This document shows, in pieces, positions 41,848-49,982 of a stretch of 64,000 bases of DNA (its first letter is position 1; each line of letters opens with the position of its first letter). The position numbers and the translations under genes were made by a program. Source of the stretch: RGIG7332 sp045589235 (GTDB lineage: Bacteria; Bacillota; Clostridia; Oscillospirales; JAAYXM01); the NCBI GenBank assembly GCA_045589235.1, contig JAZNOR010000001.1:1-64000 (forward strand), in the 5' to 3' direction. The notes below the pieces were generated by a model, which was given only the letters and a program-made list of their open reading frames with translations, had not been told where the DNA came from and searched no databases.

Positions 41848-43374
41848 TTAGTCTATGCGACGGTTTGCCATAATTGCGCTCATAACGCGCTCGGGTGTAG
41901 CTTCATCTTTTGAAAGCTCGCCCACAATGCGCCCTTCGTTCATAATATACACGCGGTCGCTCACTCCGAGAACCTCGGGAAGCTCAGATGAAATCATAAT
42001 AACACTTTTTCCTTCTGCGACAAGTGAATTTATAATGGTATAAATTTCATATTTTGCACCAACATCAATTCCGCGTGTTGGCTCATCTAAAATGAGAACA
42101 TCAGGCTCGGTTAAAATCCATTTGCTGAGCACCACCTTTTGCTGATTTCCGCCCGACAAATTTCCTGTTAGCTGAAAAACGCTTGAGCATTTGATGTTTA
42201 ATTTTTTGCGGTATTCTTCGCTGGTTGAAACCTCTAAATCCGGGTCGATTATTCCACCACGACTTACTGCATTCATGTTTGAAAGGGGGATGTTACGACG
42301 GATATCTTCTTCTAAAATAAGACCTGATGTCTTTCTATCCTCGGTAACATAAGCCAGTCCCAAGTTGATTGCATCGCGCACACTGTGGGGAGATATCCTC
42401 TCGCCATTTTTATACAGCTCACCACTAACTTGAACCCCATAAAGCTTTCCGAAAATACTCATTGCAAGCTCGCTTCTGCCCGAACCCATAAGGCCGGCAA
42501 TTCCAATAACCTCACCACGGCGCACGTTTAAATTTATTCGGTCTAAGCGCACCTTACCGGGAATGGCAGGGTCATTTATAGTCCAATTTCGCACCTCAAA
42601 AGCGATATCGCCGATTTTAACATCGCGTTTTGGAAATCTGTCCGTTATCTCTCGACCTACCATACCGCGAATTATGCGCTCCTCAGAAATTTCGCCTTTG
42701 AGCGTTTCAATTGTTGTACCGTCGCGAATAACGGTAATTTCGTCTGCAACGCGCTCGATTTCATTTAGCTTATGTGAAATTATTATTGAAGTTAAGCCTC
42801 GTGTTTTTAATTCAAGCAGTAAGTTCAGCAGATTTTCTGAATCGTTTTCATTTAGAGATGCAGTAGGCTCGTCTAAAATTAAAAGGCGCGCGTTTTTGGC
42901 AAGTGCCTTTGCAATTTCGCAAAGCTGTTGTTTTCCGACGGAAAGCTCAGACATTTTAGTTGTCGGCTCCTCCGAGAGGCCGACTTTTTTTAGCATTTCA
43001 CGCGCTGCGAGAAAGGTTTCATTCCAATCAATTACACCGTTTTTGTGACGCTCATTGCCTAAAAATATATTCTCAGCAATTGATAAATCGGGAACCAAGG
43101 CAAGCTCCTGATGAATTATTGCAATTCCTGCCGCTTCGCTGTCGCGAATATTAGAGAATTTGCACTCAACTCCGTCAAATATAATTTTACCTTCATAAGA
43201 ACCATACGGCCAGATGCCGCTTAGCACCTTCATAAGAGTGGATTTTCCTGCGCCGTTTTCACCGCAAAGTGCGTGAATTGAGCCACTCTCGACCTTTAAA
43301 TTAACATTATCAAGCGCGCGGACACCAGGAAATTCCTTAACGATGCCCTGCATTTCCAAAATATAGTTAGCCAT
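41848..43374 (-). CDS. mmsA: Multiple-monosaccharide ABC transporter ATP-binding protein
   Basis: A 508-aa ATPase with two nucleotide-binding domains, as usual for CUT2 systems. Domain 1 shows GENGAGKSTLMKVL, LSVGKQQLCEIAKAL and LILDEPTASL. Domain 2 has the degenerate Walker A GLMGSGRSELAMSI, then LSGGNQQKVVLSKWI and LILDEPTRGID. The start ATG 43374 follows CGGAGG; the longer frame to 43416 enters the chvE-mmsA hairpin and is rejected. Confidence 0.95.
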   Translation of the reverse strand: MANYILEMQGIVKEFPGVRALDNVNLKVESGSIHALCGENGAGKSTLMKVLSGIWPYGSYEGKIIFDGVECKFSNIRDSEAAGIAIIHQELALVPDLSIAENIFLGNERHKNGVIDWNETFLAAREMLKKVGLSEEPTTKMSELSVGKQQLCEIAKALAKNARLLILDEPTASLNENDSENLLNLLLELKTRGLTSIIISHKLNEIERVADEITVIRDGTTIETLKGEISEERIIRGMVGREITDRFPKRDVKIGDIAFEVRNWTINDPAIPGKVRLDRINLNVRRGEVIGIAGLMGSGRSELAMSIFGKLYGVQVSGELYKNGERISPHSVRDAINLGLAYVTEDRKTSGLILEEDIRRNIPLSNMNAVSRGGIIDPDLEVSTSEEYRKKLNIKCSSVFQLTGNLSGGNQQKVVLSKWILTEPDVLILDEPTRGIDVGAKYEIYTIINSLVAEGKSVIMISSELPEVLGVSDRVYIMNEGRIVGELSKDEATPERVMSAIMANRRID

Positions 43375-43399
43375 AGCACGCCTCCGTTTAATATGTCCT

Positions 43400-43421
43400 C
43401 GGCATTGAACAAACAATGCCG
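43400..43421 (-). promoter_or_regulatory. chvE-mmsA intercistronic hairpin
   Basis: A perfect 8-bp stem (43400-43407 with 43414-43421) with a 6-nt loop and no T-run. Such structures between a binding-protein gene and the following transporter genes often stabilise the upstream message so that more binding protein is made. Confidence 0.5.
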
Positions 43422-43428
43422 TCGTAGC

Positions 43429-44508
43429 TTATCTTTCAATTTCAGCTTCGGTATAATAGCCTGAGTCAATCAAAACCTGCTTATAATTATCGCGTGTTAC
43501 AATTACCGGACTGCAAAGATAAGTGGGAACCACTTTTACGCCGTTATTGTAGGTTTCTGTATCGTTTACTTCGGCGGCATTTCCGGAAAGAAGTGCATCC
43601 ACCATACCTACAACCTTGTCTGCAAGAATTCGTGTATCTTTAAAAATATTCATTGATTGTTCACCGTTTTTAAGTGCAACAACGTTCGGTCGGTCGCAGT
43701 CCTGGCCTGTAATTATCGGATAAGGCTTGTCTGTGCCGTTGTAACCAATATTTTTGAGCGCGGCAATAATTCCGATAGCTAAGCTGTCGTTAGGGGAGAG
43801 CACCGCGTGAAGAGGTGTGTTATTTGCATAATTTGCAGTTAAAAGGTTATCCATTCGCGCCTGCGCAAGCTCAGATTTCCATGTGTTGATTGCCACTTTT
43901 GAAAACTCGGTCTGACCGCTTTTGACAATCAACTTTCCGTTTTCGATATACGGATTTAGCACATCCATTGCACCTTTATAGAAATAAAGTGCGTTGTTGT
44001 CGTCTGAACTTCCGGCAAAGATTTCAATGTTGTATGGACCGGGATTCGTTTCAAGCCCGAGCTTGTCCACAATGAATTTACCCTGCAGACTGCCGCACAT
44101 TTCGTTGTCAAATGTTGCGTAGTAGTCGACATTGTCGGAATTCATAATCAGTCGGTCATAGGCGATTACTTTAATTCCGCTATTATGCGCCTGTGCGAGC
44201 ACATCGCTGATTGCCGCACCGTCAACCGCTGCGATTACAAGCACATCGACACCTTTTGTAATCATATTTTCAATCTGAGAGACCTGAGTGTTAACGTCGT
44301 TTTCTGCGTATTGAAGTTCAACACGATATCCGCGCTCCTCAAGCGCTTTTTTCATATTTGCACCGTCTTGATTCCAACGCTGTAAGAATTTTGCAGGCAT
44401 TGAAACGCCAACAAACTTTTCTTTATTAGTGACATCGCCTGCCTCCCCGCATGCGCAAAGAGAGAAAATTAAGACCAAGGATAATAATATCGCAACTAAT
44501 CGTTTCAT
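43429..44508 (-). CDS. chvE: Multiple-monosaccharide-binding lipoprotein (ChvE-like)
   Basis: Periplasmic-binding-fold sugar-binding protein, lipid-anchored: signal peptide and lipobox FSLCAC (Cys near residue 20). The 359-aa product has the ChvE features GVSMPAKFLQRWNQDGANMK, DVLVIAAVDG, AYDRLIMNSDNVDYYATFDN and GQDCDRPNVVAL. First gene of the importer operon, divergent from the MBOAT gene. SD AAGGAG. ChvE relatives bind several aldose monosaccharides. Confidence 0.92.
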   Translation of the reverse strand: MKRLVAILLSLVLIFSLCACGEAGDVTNKEKFVGVSMPAKFLQRWNQDGANMKKALEERGYRVELQYAENDVNTQVSQIENMITKGVDVLVIAAVDGAAISDVLAQAHNSGIKVIAYDRLIMNSDNVDYYATFDNEMCGSLQGKFIVDKLGLETNPGPYNIEIFAGSSDDNNALYFYKGAMDVLNPYIENGKLIVKSGQTEFSKVAINTWKSELAQARMDNLLTANYANNTPLHAVLSPNDSLAIGIIAALKNIGYNGTDKPYPIITGQDCDRPNVVALKNGEQSMNIFKDTRILADKVVGMVDALLSGNAAEVNDTETYNNGVKVVPTYLCSPVIVTRDNYKQVLIDSGYYTEAEIER

Positions 44509-44613
44509 ATTTTAACGCTCCTTAAAAGTTTTCTTCCAATACATTTTCACCTGAAAATTACTTGGATATTCCTATAACACGAAAAAATTTTAAAGTTTTT
44601 GCAATTAAGCTGA

Positions 44614-44642
44614 TTGACACAAGCTTTTTTGACTTGTATACT
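44614..44642 (+). promoter_or_regulatory. Strong promoter of the MBOAT operon
   Basis: TTGACA (44614-44619), 17 nt, TATACT (44637-44642). The intergenic region to chvE also carries CACCTGAAAA near 44559 and TTTTCAGGTG ending near 44665 as an inverted pair; its meaning is unclear. Confidence 0.8.
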
Positions 44643-44672
44643 TTATATATAACATTTTTCAGGTGATGTGTT

Positions 44673-46112
44673 TTGATTTTTAATTCATTTGAGTATCTTA
44701 TTTTCCTGCCGATTGTTGTAGCACTTTATTTTATGCTTGCGCCACGTTTTCGCTGGGTGCTTCTGCTTGCGGCAAGCTATTATTTTTATATGTCATGGCG
44801 CGCGGAATATGCACTACTTATACTTTTCTGTACGGCGATAAATTACGGTGCCGCAATTTGGATTGATAAAACGGAAAATAAGGCCAAAAAGAAAACGATT
44901 TTAACGGTTGATTTAATCTTAAGCTTTGGTGTGCTTTTCGTTTATAAATATTTAGGATTTATAACGGAGAATATAAATCTGGCACTCGACCTTTTCAATT
45001 CTTCAATAAACTTACCGACGTTTGATATTCTGCTCCCTGTTGGAATTTCATTTTTCACATTCCAGACACTTAGTTACACGATTGATGTATATCGCGGAAC
45101 AACGAAAGTTGAGCGCCATTTCGGAATTTTTGCTCTTTTTGTTTCATTCTTTCCCCAGCTTGTTGCAGGTCCGATTGAAAGGTCGGATAACCTGCTTCCG
45201 CAGTTTAGAGAGTTAAAAAGATTCGATATTGCAAGAGCGATGTCAGGGCTTCGCATAATTTTATGGGGACTCTTTAAAAAGATTGTAATAGCAGACCGCC
45301 TTGCACTTGTTGTAAACCAGGTTTACAACAACGCGCAAGAATATTCGGGCGCGGCATTTATCATTGCAACGGTAGCATTTGCATTTCAGATTTACGGTGA
45401 TTTTTCGGGCTATTCCGATATAGCGGTCGGTTCGGCAAAAATTATGGGATTTGACCTTATGAAAAATTTCGATCGCCCGTATTTATCAAAAACTACTGCT
45501 GAATTCTGGCGTCGCTGGCACGTATCGCTCTCGTCTTGGTATCGCGATTATGTGTATATTCCGCTTGGAGGCAGTCGTTGCAGTAAGGCAAGATATATTT
45601 TTAATAATATGACTACGTTTGCGCTCAGCGGATTGTGGCATGGCGCGGAGTGGACCTTTGTAATATGGGGCGTTATTAACGGAATTTATACGAGTATCAG
45701 CACATGCACAAGAAATTTGCGCGGAAAAATAAGTGCAAAAATTTTTGGTGATAAATGTGAAGTATTGCATAAAATATCGCAGGTTTTAATTACGTTTGTT
45801 TTAATTTGCTTTTCTTGGATTTTTTTCCGCGCAAACAGCCTTGGAGATGCAATTTATATCATTAAGAATATGTTCCCGCTTAATTTGGCGGAGCTTATTC
45901 CGGCAATTGGAGTGTACAGGCTTGCAACTTCTGCTTTCCTTGCGCTTTTGTTCTGTGTAATTTCATTTATTTCAAGAAATGACAATTGCCTTACAAGATT
46001 TTTCTACAGATACAGAGTGGTAAGATATGCTTGCTACCTTGTGATTTTTGGCCTTATAATGATGTTTGGAGTGACAGGAAATGAAACCGCATTTATTTAC
46101 TTCCAATTCTAA
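44673..46112 (+). CDS. MBOAT family O-acyltransferase (AlgI/PatA-like)
   Basis: A 479-aa polytopic membrane enzyme that probably moves acetyl groups across the membrane onto an exopolysaccharide or wall polymer. Conserved MBOAT parts: FFPQLVAGPIERS, WRRWHVSLSSWYRDYVYIPLGG and the active-site His in LSGLWHGAEWTFVIWG. The start codon is TTG 44673 (MIFNSFEYLIFLP), as the family N-terminus fits and AGGTGAT precedes it. It overlaps the next gene, a SGNH-type partner, by 32 nt. Confidence 0.92.
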   Translation: MIFNSFEYLIFLPIVVALYFMLAPRFRWVLLLAASYYFYMSWRAEYALLILFCTAINYGAAIWIDKTENKAKKKTILTVDLILSFGVLFVYKYLGFITENINLALDLFNSSINLPTFDILLPVGISFFTFQTLSYTIDVYRGTTKVERHFGIFALFVSFFPQLVAGPIERSDNLLPQFRELKRFDIARAMSGLRIILWGLFKKIVIADRLALVVNQVYNNAQEYSGAAFIIATVAFAFQIYGDFSGYSDIAVGSAKIMGFDLMKNFDRPYLSKTTAEFWRRWHVSLSSWYRDYVYIPLGGSRCSKARYIFNNMTTFALSGLWHGAEWTFVIWGVINGIYTSISTCTRNLRGKISAKIFGDKCEVLHKISQVLITFVLICFSWIFFRANSLGDAIYIIKNMFPLNLAELIPAIGVYRLATSAFLALLFCVISFISRNDNCLTRFFYRYRVVRYACYLVIFGLIMMFGVTGNETAFIYFQF

Positions 46113-47073
46113 AATATATGCAAAGCGAATACTTGCGTTTATCCTTGCGCTCATCATCTTCTACGCTGCGGCGCAGGTTACGGCGATAGCTTTTGCAAAG
46201 CACTACGACGACCGCAACGGAACGCAGAAAATAACAAGCTATCAAATATCGGATTTTTATGCGCTTCCTGAAAACAGCATTGATGTTTTGATTTTAGGTT
46301 CAAGCCACGCTATGTGCACTTACGACCCGGCGTGGATTAAAAGTGAATTTAATTTAAAAACATTCAATCTCGGAACGGCGCTTCAACAGCCTGATACTGC
46401 GTATTATCTGCTAAAAGAGGTGCTTAAAACACAGAAACCGAAACATTTAATATATGATGTTTACTTTAAGGTTTTGGAGAATGAGCGTTCAAAAGAGCAG
46501 GCAACAACGGTGCTTAAAGAATTAAAGCTTTCTGCTAATGCAGCATCATTATTTTGGAACAATTTATGCTTGGATGATAAACTGGAATTTTATAATAATT
46601 ATTTAAATCCATTTGGCAGACTGGAAAATCTTATGGAAGCATCCGAAAAATATGATGATGAGCGAAACCCGGCATACAAGGGCGACGGTTTTTATTCAAC
46701 TTCAAATGTGGTATCGGAAGATTTGCTATTACCTGAAAACCATCCGTTTTCAAAGGAATATATGGGATTTAATCCGCGTCAGGTTGAGTATTTAAAAAGG
46801 CTTATCTCTCTTGCGCAGGAAAATAATATAGAGGTTATTTTAACTATTGCGCCGCTTCCGCCCACAATTTTATCGCGTATTGATTACTTTGATGAAATCT
46901 GCGCTGAAATTGGCGCGGTTGCAACAGAGTTTTCCGTGCCGTTTGTAAACTTTACAAACTCATCATCAGAAATTTTGCAAGATACGGACTTTGCAGACCA
47001 GGGACACTTGAATCAAAATGGATGTGCTAAATTTATGGAGCACTTTACAACCGTTATGAAGGAGCTGTGGTGA
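46081..47073 (+). CDS. SGNH/DltD-like acyltransferase partner protein
   Basis: A 330-aa protein with one N-terminal membrane anchor (residues 15-38) and an extracellular SGNH-hydrolase-like domain: block I ILGSSHAMC with the nucleophile Ser, and the C-terminal Asp-His pair in FADQGHLNQNG. This is the usual partner of AlgI-type MBOAT proteins (compare PatB, AlgJ), which transfers the acetyl group to the polymer. The 32-nt overlap with the MBOAT gene ties their translation. The acceptor polymer is unknown. Confidence 0.85.
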   Translation: MKPHLFTSNSKIYAKRILAFILALIIFYAAAQVTAIAFAKHYDDRNGTQKITSYQISDFYALPENSIDVLILGSSHAMCTYDPAWIKSEFNLKTFNLGTALQQPDTAYYLLKEVLKTQKPKHLIYDVYFKVLENERSKEQATTVLKELKLSANAASLFWNNLCLDDKLEFYNNYLNPFGRLENLMEASEKYDDERNPAYKGDGFYSTSNVVSEDLLLPENHPFSKEYMGFNPRQVEYLKRLISLAQENNIEVILTIAPLPPTILSRIDYFDEICAEIGAVATEFSVPFVNFTNSSSEILQDTDFADQGHLNQNGCAKFMEHFTTVMKELW

Positions 47074-47954
47074 TGGAGAAGATTGTTTTTAAAACAGACA
47101 AAAATATGAACACCAAGTTCCCGGTTAAAATTTTTGAAAATAAAGGAAAATTTAATCAGGTAGATCATTCACACGAGTACCTGCAGATATGGTATGTGCG
47201 TCGCGGTAAATGCAAGAATTACTTAAACGGATATGAATATAATTACTCGCAGGGAGGCATCTGCATTATTCCGCCGTTTGTCGAGCATCGAATAGAAAAC
47301 GATGACGAAACTTCGGTTTTAATCTGCTGTGAATTTTCAGAGCGATTTATAAATGAGGCTTTACAGTATGAAAATCGTGACGGACTTTTTGATATTGCAT
47401 ACTTAGAACCGTTCTTCTTAAGTGAAAATATGGTCGAGCAGCTTTTTAAAATAAGCGATGATAAGCTCCCGTTTGTCGACAAAATTTTCAGCGACCTGCT
47501 TCGTGAATACAACACATATCGCAAGCATTCCTATCTGTTTATAAAAGCCGACCTTTTAAAACTGCTTGCAACGATTGCATCTGAATATGATGCACGCGGA
47601 AATCACGAAACAGACGAGCTTTTTGAGAAATACAGAGATGCAATAGACCGTGCGATTTGTTATATAAATGAAAATTACAATGAGAAAATTTATCTCGAAG
47701 AAGCTTGCAGAATTGCAATGATGTCAACGTCGACATTCTCATATATCTTCAAGCAGGTAACGGGAAAAACCTTTAGCGAATATGTGATGAATTTGAGACT
47801 CAGGCATGCGGCAGAGCTTCTGCGCGACACGCAAACCTCTTTAGTTGAAATTTGCGAGATTTGCGGATTTTCCGATTCGAATTATTTCAGCCGAGTATTC
47901 AAAAAGAGTTATGGTATGCCACCCTCACAGTTCCGCCGTGCTATGCGAGAATAA
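47073..47954 (+). CDS. AraC-family transcriptional regulator
   Basis: A 293-aa regulator with an N-terminal cupin-like sensor (HSHEYLQIWYVRRGK, IIPPFVEHRIEND) and a C-terminal double helix-turn-helix (IYLEEACRIAMMSTSTFSYIF and the second HTH ending GFSDSNYFSRVFKKSYGMPPSQFR). ATG 47073 shares a base with the preceding stop (TGATG), SD AAGGAG. It probably senses a sugar or derivative and controls nearby carbohydrate genes; target sites were not identified. Confidence 0.93.
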   Translation: MEKIVFKTDKNMNTKFPVKIFENKGKFNQVDHSHEYLQIWYVRRGKCKNYLNGYEYNYSQGGICIIPPFVEHRIENDDETSVLICCEFSERFINEALQYENRDGLFDIAYLEPFFLSENMVEQLFKISDDKLPFVDKIFSDLLREYNTYRKHSYLFIKADLLKLLATIASEYDARGNHETDELFEKYRDAIDRAICYINENYNEKIYLEEACRIAMMSTSTFSYIFKQVTGKTFSEYVMNLRLRHAAELLRDTQTSLVEICEICGFSDSNYFSRVFKKSYGMPPSQFRRAMRE

Positions 47955-48033
47955 AATAGTGAAGATTTTTTGCAAAATAATTAAGGAAAAAATTTAAAAA
48001 TGTTATATAATTAAAATAAAGGAGTGGTTTTTT

Positions 48034-49107
48034 ATGAAGAAATTAAATGTTGCCGTAATCGGATACGGCAGAAGCGGATGCGACATTCATGGCGCATATC
48101 TTCACTCAAAAGCAAATGACAAATACAATGTGCTCGCAGTAGTTGAGTTTGACCCGGCTCGTGCAGAGGCGGCAAAAAAAGACTTTAATTGCGATACATA
48201 CAGCGATTATAAGGAACTCTTTAACCGCAAGGATATCGACCTTGTAATCAATGCATCATATTCTGAGCTGCATTACGAAACAACACTTGACCTTTTAAAT
48301 CACGGCTTTAATGTGCTTTGCGAGAAGCCGATTGCAAAGAAGGCAAGTCAGGTTCAGGAGCTTGCAGATGCTGCTAAGAAGAACGGTGTTATGTTTACAA
48401 TCTTCCAGCAGTCAAGACTTGCACAGTACTATATGGAAATGGAAAGAATTATGAATTCCGGTATTTTGGGCGACATCAAGCTCGTTCGCGCTCGCTGGAA
48501 CGGATTCTCACGTCGCTACGACTGGCAGACACTTATCCGCAAGGATGCAGGTGCTATGAGAAATACAGGTCCGCACCCGTTTGAACAGTGCATTTTCTTA
48601 TCCGGTACAGATGATATGCCGAAGAATATTTATTCAAAGCTTGAGATATTTAACTCAGTTGGTGATGCAGAAGACTATGTATTCGCTGTTTTAGAATATG
48701 AAAAGGGTCCGCGCTTTGAAATTGAAATTAACCCGTCAGACCCGTATAACGAGGGATGGTACTATAAGGTTCACGGTAACCGCGGAGCTATGCGCGTTGG
48801 CGATAAGAAGATTGAATATCAGTACTATCTTGAGAGTGAGTCTCCGCAGCCGGTACTTGACCCGAATTCACTTCACAATGAAGACGGTTCTCCGGCATAC
48901 TGCAAGAACACAATCGTATGGCACAAGGAAGAGGTTGAACTCAACGGTGATGCTTTTGAATATGGCACAAATGCTTACTACACAAAGCTTTACGACCATA
49001 TGGTAAACGGCGGCGAGCTCTTTATCACACCTGAGCATATCAAGACAGAGATTGCAATCTTTGAAGAAATTGAGCGCCAGAATCCGCTTGAACAGAAATT
49101 CTTTTAA
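48034..49107 (+). CDS. Gfo/Idh/MocA-family oxidoreductase
   Basis: A 357-aa NAD(P)-dependent sugar or inositol dehydrogenase-type enzyme. The Rossmann motif VIGYGRSG opens the protein, and the conserved CEKPIAKKA holds the catalytic Lys; RNTGPHPFEQCIFLSG contains the His of the C-terminal domain. SD AAAGGAG. It lies 79 nt after the AraC gene behind a TATAAT-like -10 (near 48006), so it may be the regulator's target. The substrate is unknown. Confidence 0.9.
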   Translation: MKKLNVAVIGYGRSGCDIHGAYLHSKANDKYNVLAVVEFDPARAEAAKKDFNCDTYSDYKELFNRKDIDLVINASYSELHYETTLDLLNHGFNVLCEKPIAKKASQVQELADAAKKNGVMFTIFQQSRLAQYYMEMERIMNSGILGDIKLVRARWNGFSRRYDWQTLIRKDAGAMRNTGPHPFEQCIFLSGTDDMPKNIYSKLEIFNSVGDAEDYVFAVLEYEKGPRFEIEINPSDPYNEGWYYKVHGNRGAMRVGDKKIEYQYYLESESPQPVLDPNSLHNEDGSPAYCKNTIVWHKEEVELNGDAFEYGTNAYYTKLYDHMVNGGELFITPEHIKTEIAIFEEIERQNPLEQKFF

Positions 49108-49109
49108 AT

Positions 49110-49142
49110 AAAAAATGCAAGGATTTATTCCTTGCATTTTTT
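49110..49142. terminator. Bidirectional terminator, Gfo/Idh / DUF gene
   Basis: A 13-bp stem (49111-49123 with 49129-49141) with loop TTTAT. The stop codon of the converging gene (49125-49127) lies in the loop. Confidence 0.92.
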
Positions 49143-49895
49143 AAATTTATAGCTTGTACTTTTAATATGTACATCGCGGTTTCCGTCGCGCGAGTGATGC
49201 TTTAAAATAGCATAATTATCAAAGTTATAAAGAATACTTCCGCCGTCCTCAAAAATAAGCTCACTTGCTTTTCCATCTCGCACGGCATTATTTGCATATG
49301 CAACAAGTGCATCAAGAGTTACATAGTGCTTTTTTATTGCTTGCTCAAGCGGCAGCGTTTCACTATTTACCGTTATATTAACCTCATCCAAGCCACAGTA
49401 AAATAGACTTACATCGCGCCCATCCTTTAAAACAAACCGTTCTGTGCTCTCTTCGCTTTTAACTGCTGAAATTTCAAAATCGCGAAATCCCTCGGTTGAA
49501 ATATCATCTGTTTTGATTATTGCAGGGTATGTTTCCATAATAAATCCGCTGTAATAAATTACCACCTTGCGACCGATTCCATAGAGATAATCAATGTGGT
49601 CGGTGCCATATTCGATTCGTATTTTATCCGAGCATTTATATTCGTTACTCTCTTTATCGGGCTCGACTAACATATATGTAGTATCCTCTTCAAGCACAGT
49701 TGCTAAAAAAGCAGTGCTGTTTGTTTCGGGAGCTTTTGCATAGCACACGATTTCGGGCGGAGAGTAGTCATAACCCCAGGTGGAGAAAACAACAGGCTTG
49801 TTACTTTCCATTCTGTTCATATCAATGGCGTAGGCAAAACCAATGAAAAGCGCAAGTGTAACGATAATGACAATTGGAACAACTATCTTTTTCAT
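49125..49895 (-). CDS. Membrane-anchored protein of unknown function
   Basis: A 256-aa protein with a single N-terminal membrane anchor or signal (residues 3-23), then an extracytoplasmic domain starting DMNRMESNKPVVFSTWGYDYSPPE and ending with NFDNYAILKHHSRDGNRDVHI. The same pair of segments recurs in small hypothetical lipoproteins and membrane proteins of Lachnospiraceae and relatives, as far as I recall; no function is known to me. Start ATG 49895 (SD AAAGGAGTGAT). Confidence 0.75.
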   Translation of the reverse strand: MKKIVVPIVIIVTLALFIGFAYAIDMNRMESNKPVVFSTWGYDYSPPEIVCYAKAPETNSTAFLATVLEEDTTYMLVEPDKESNEYKCSDKIRIEYGTDHIDYLYGIGRKVVIYYSGFIMETYPAIIKTDDISTEGFRDFEISAVKSEESTERFVLKDGRDVSLFYCGLDEVNITVNSETLPLEQAIKKHYVTLDALVAYANNAVRDGKASELIFEDGGSILYNFDNYAILKHHSRDGNRDVHIKSTSYKFKKCKE

Positions 49896-49948
49896 ATTTA
49901 TCACTCCTTTAATATTTTAGACGAGTGATTTACCTTAAAGTTCCAATA

Positions 49949-49979
49949 AAAAATCCGGTGCTGATTGCACCGGATTTTT
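49949..49979 (-). terminator. Terminator of the DUF4838 gene
   Basis: A 13-bp stem (49949-49961 with 49967-49979) with loop TGATT; on the minus strand it is followed by a T-run. Confidence 0.9.
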
Positions 49980-49982
49980 AAA

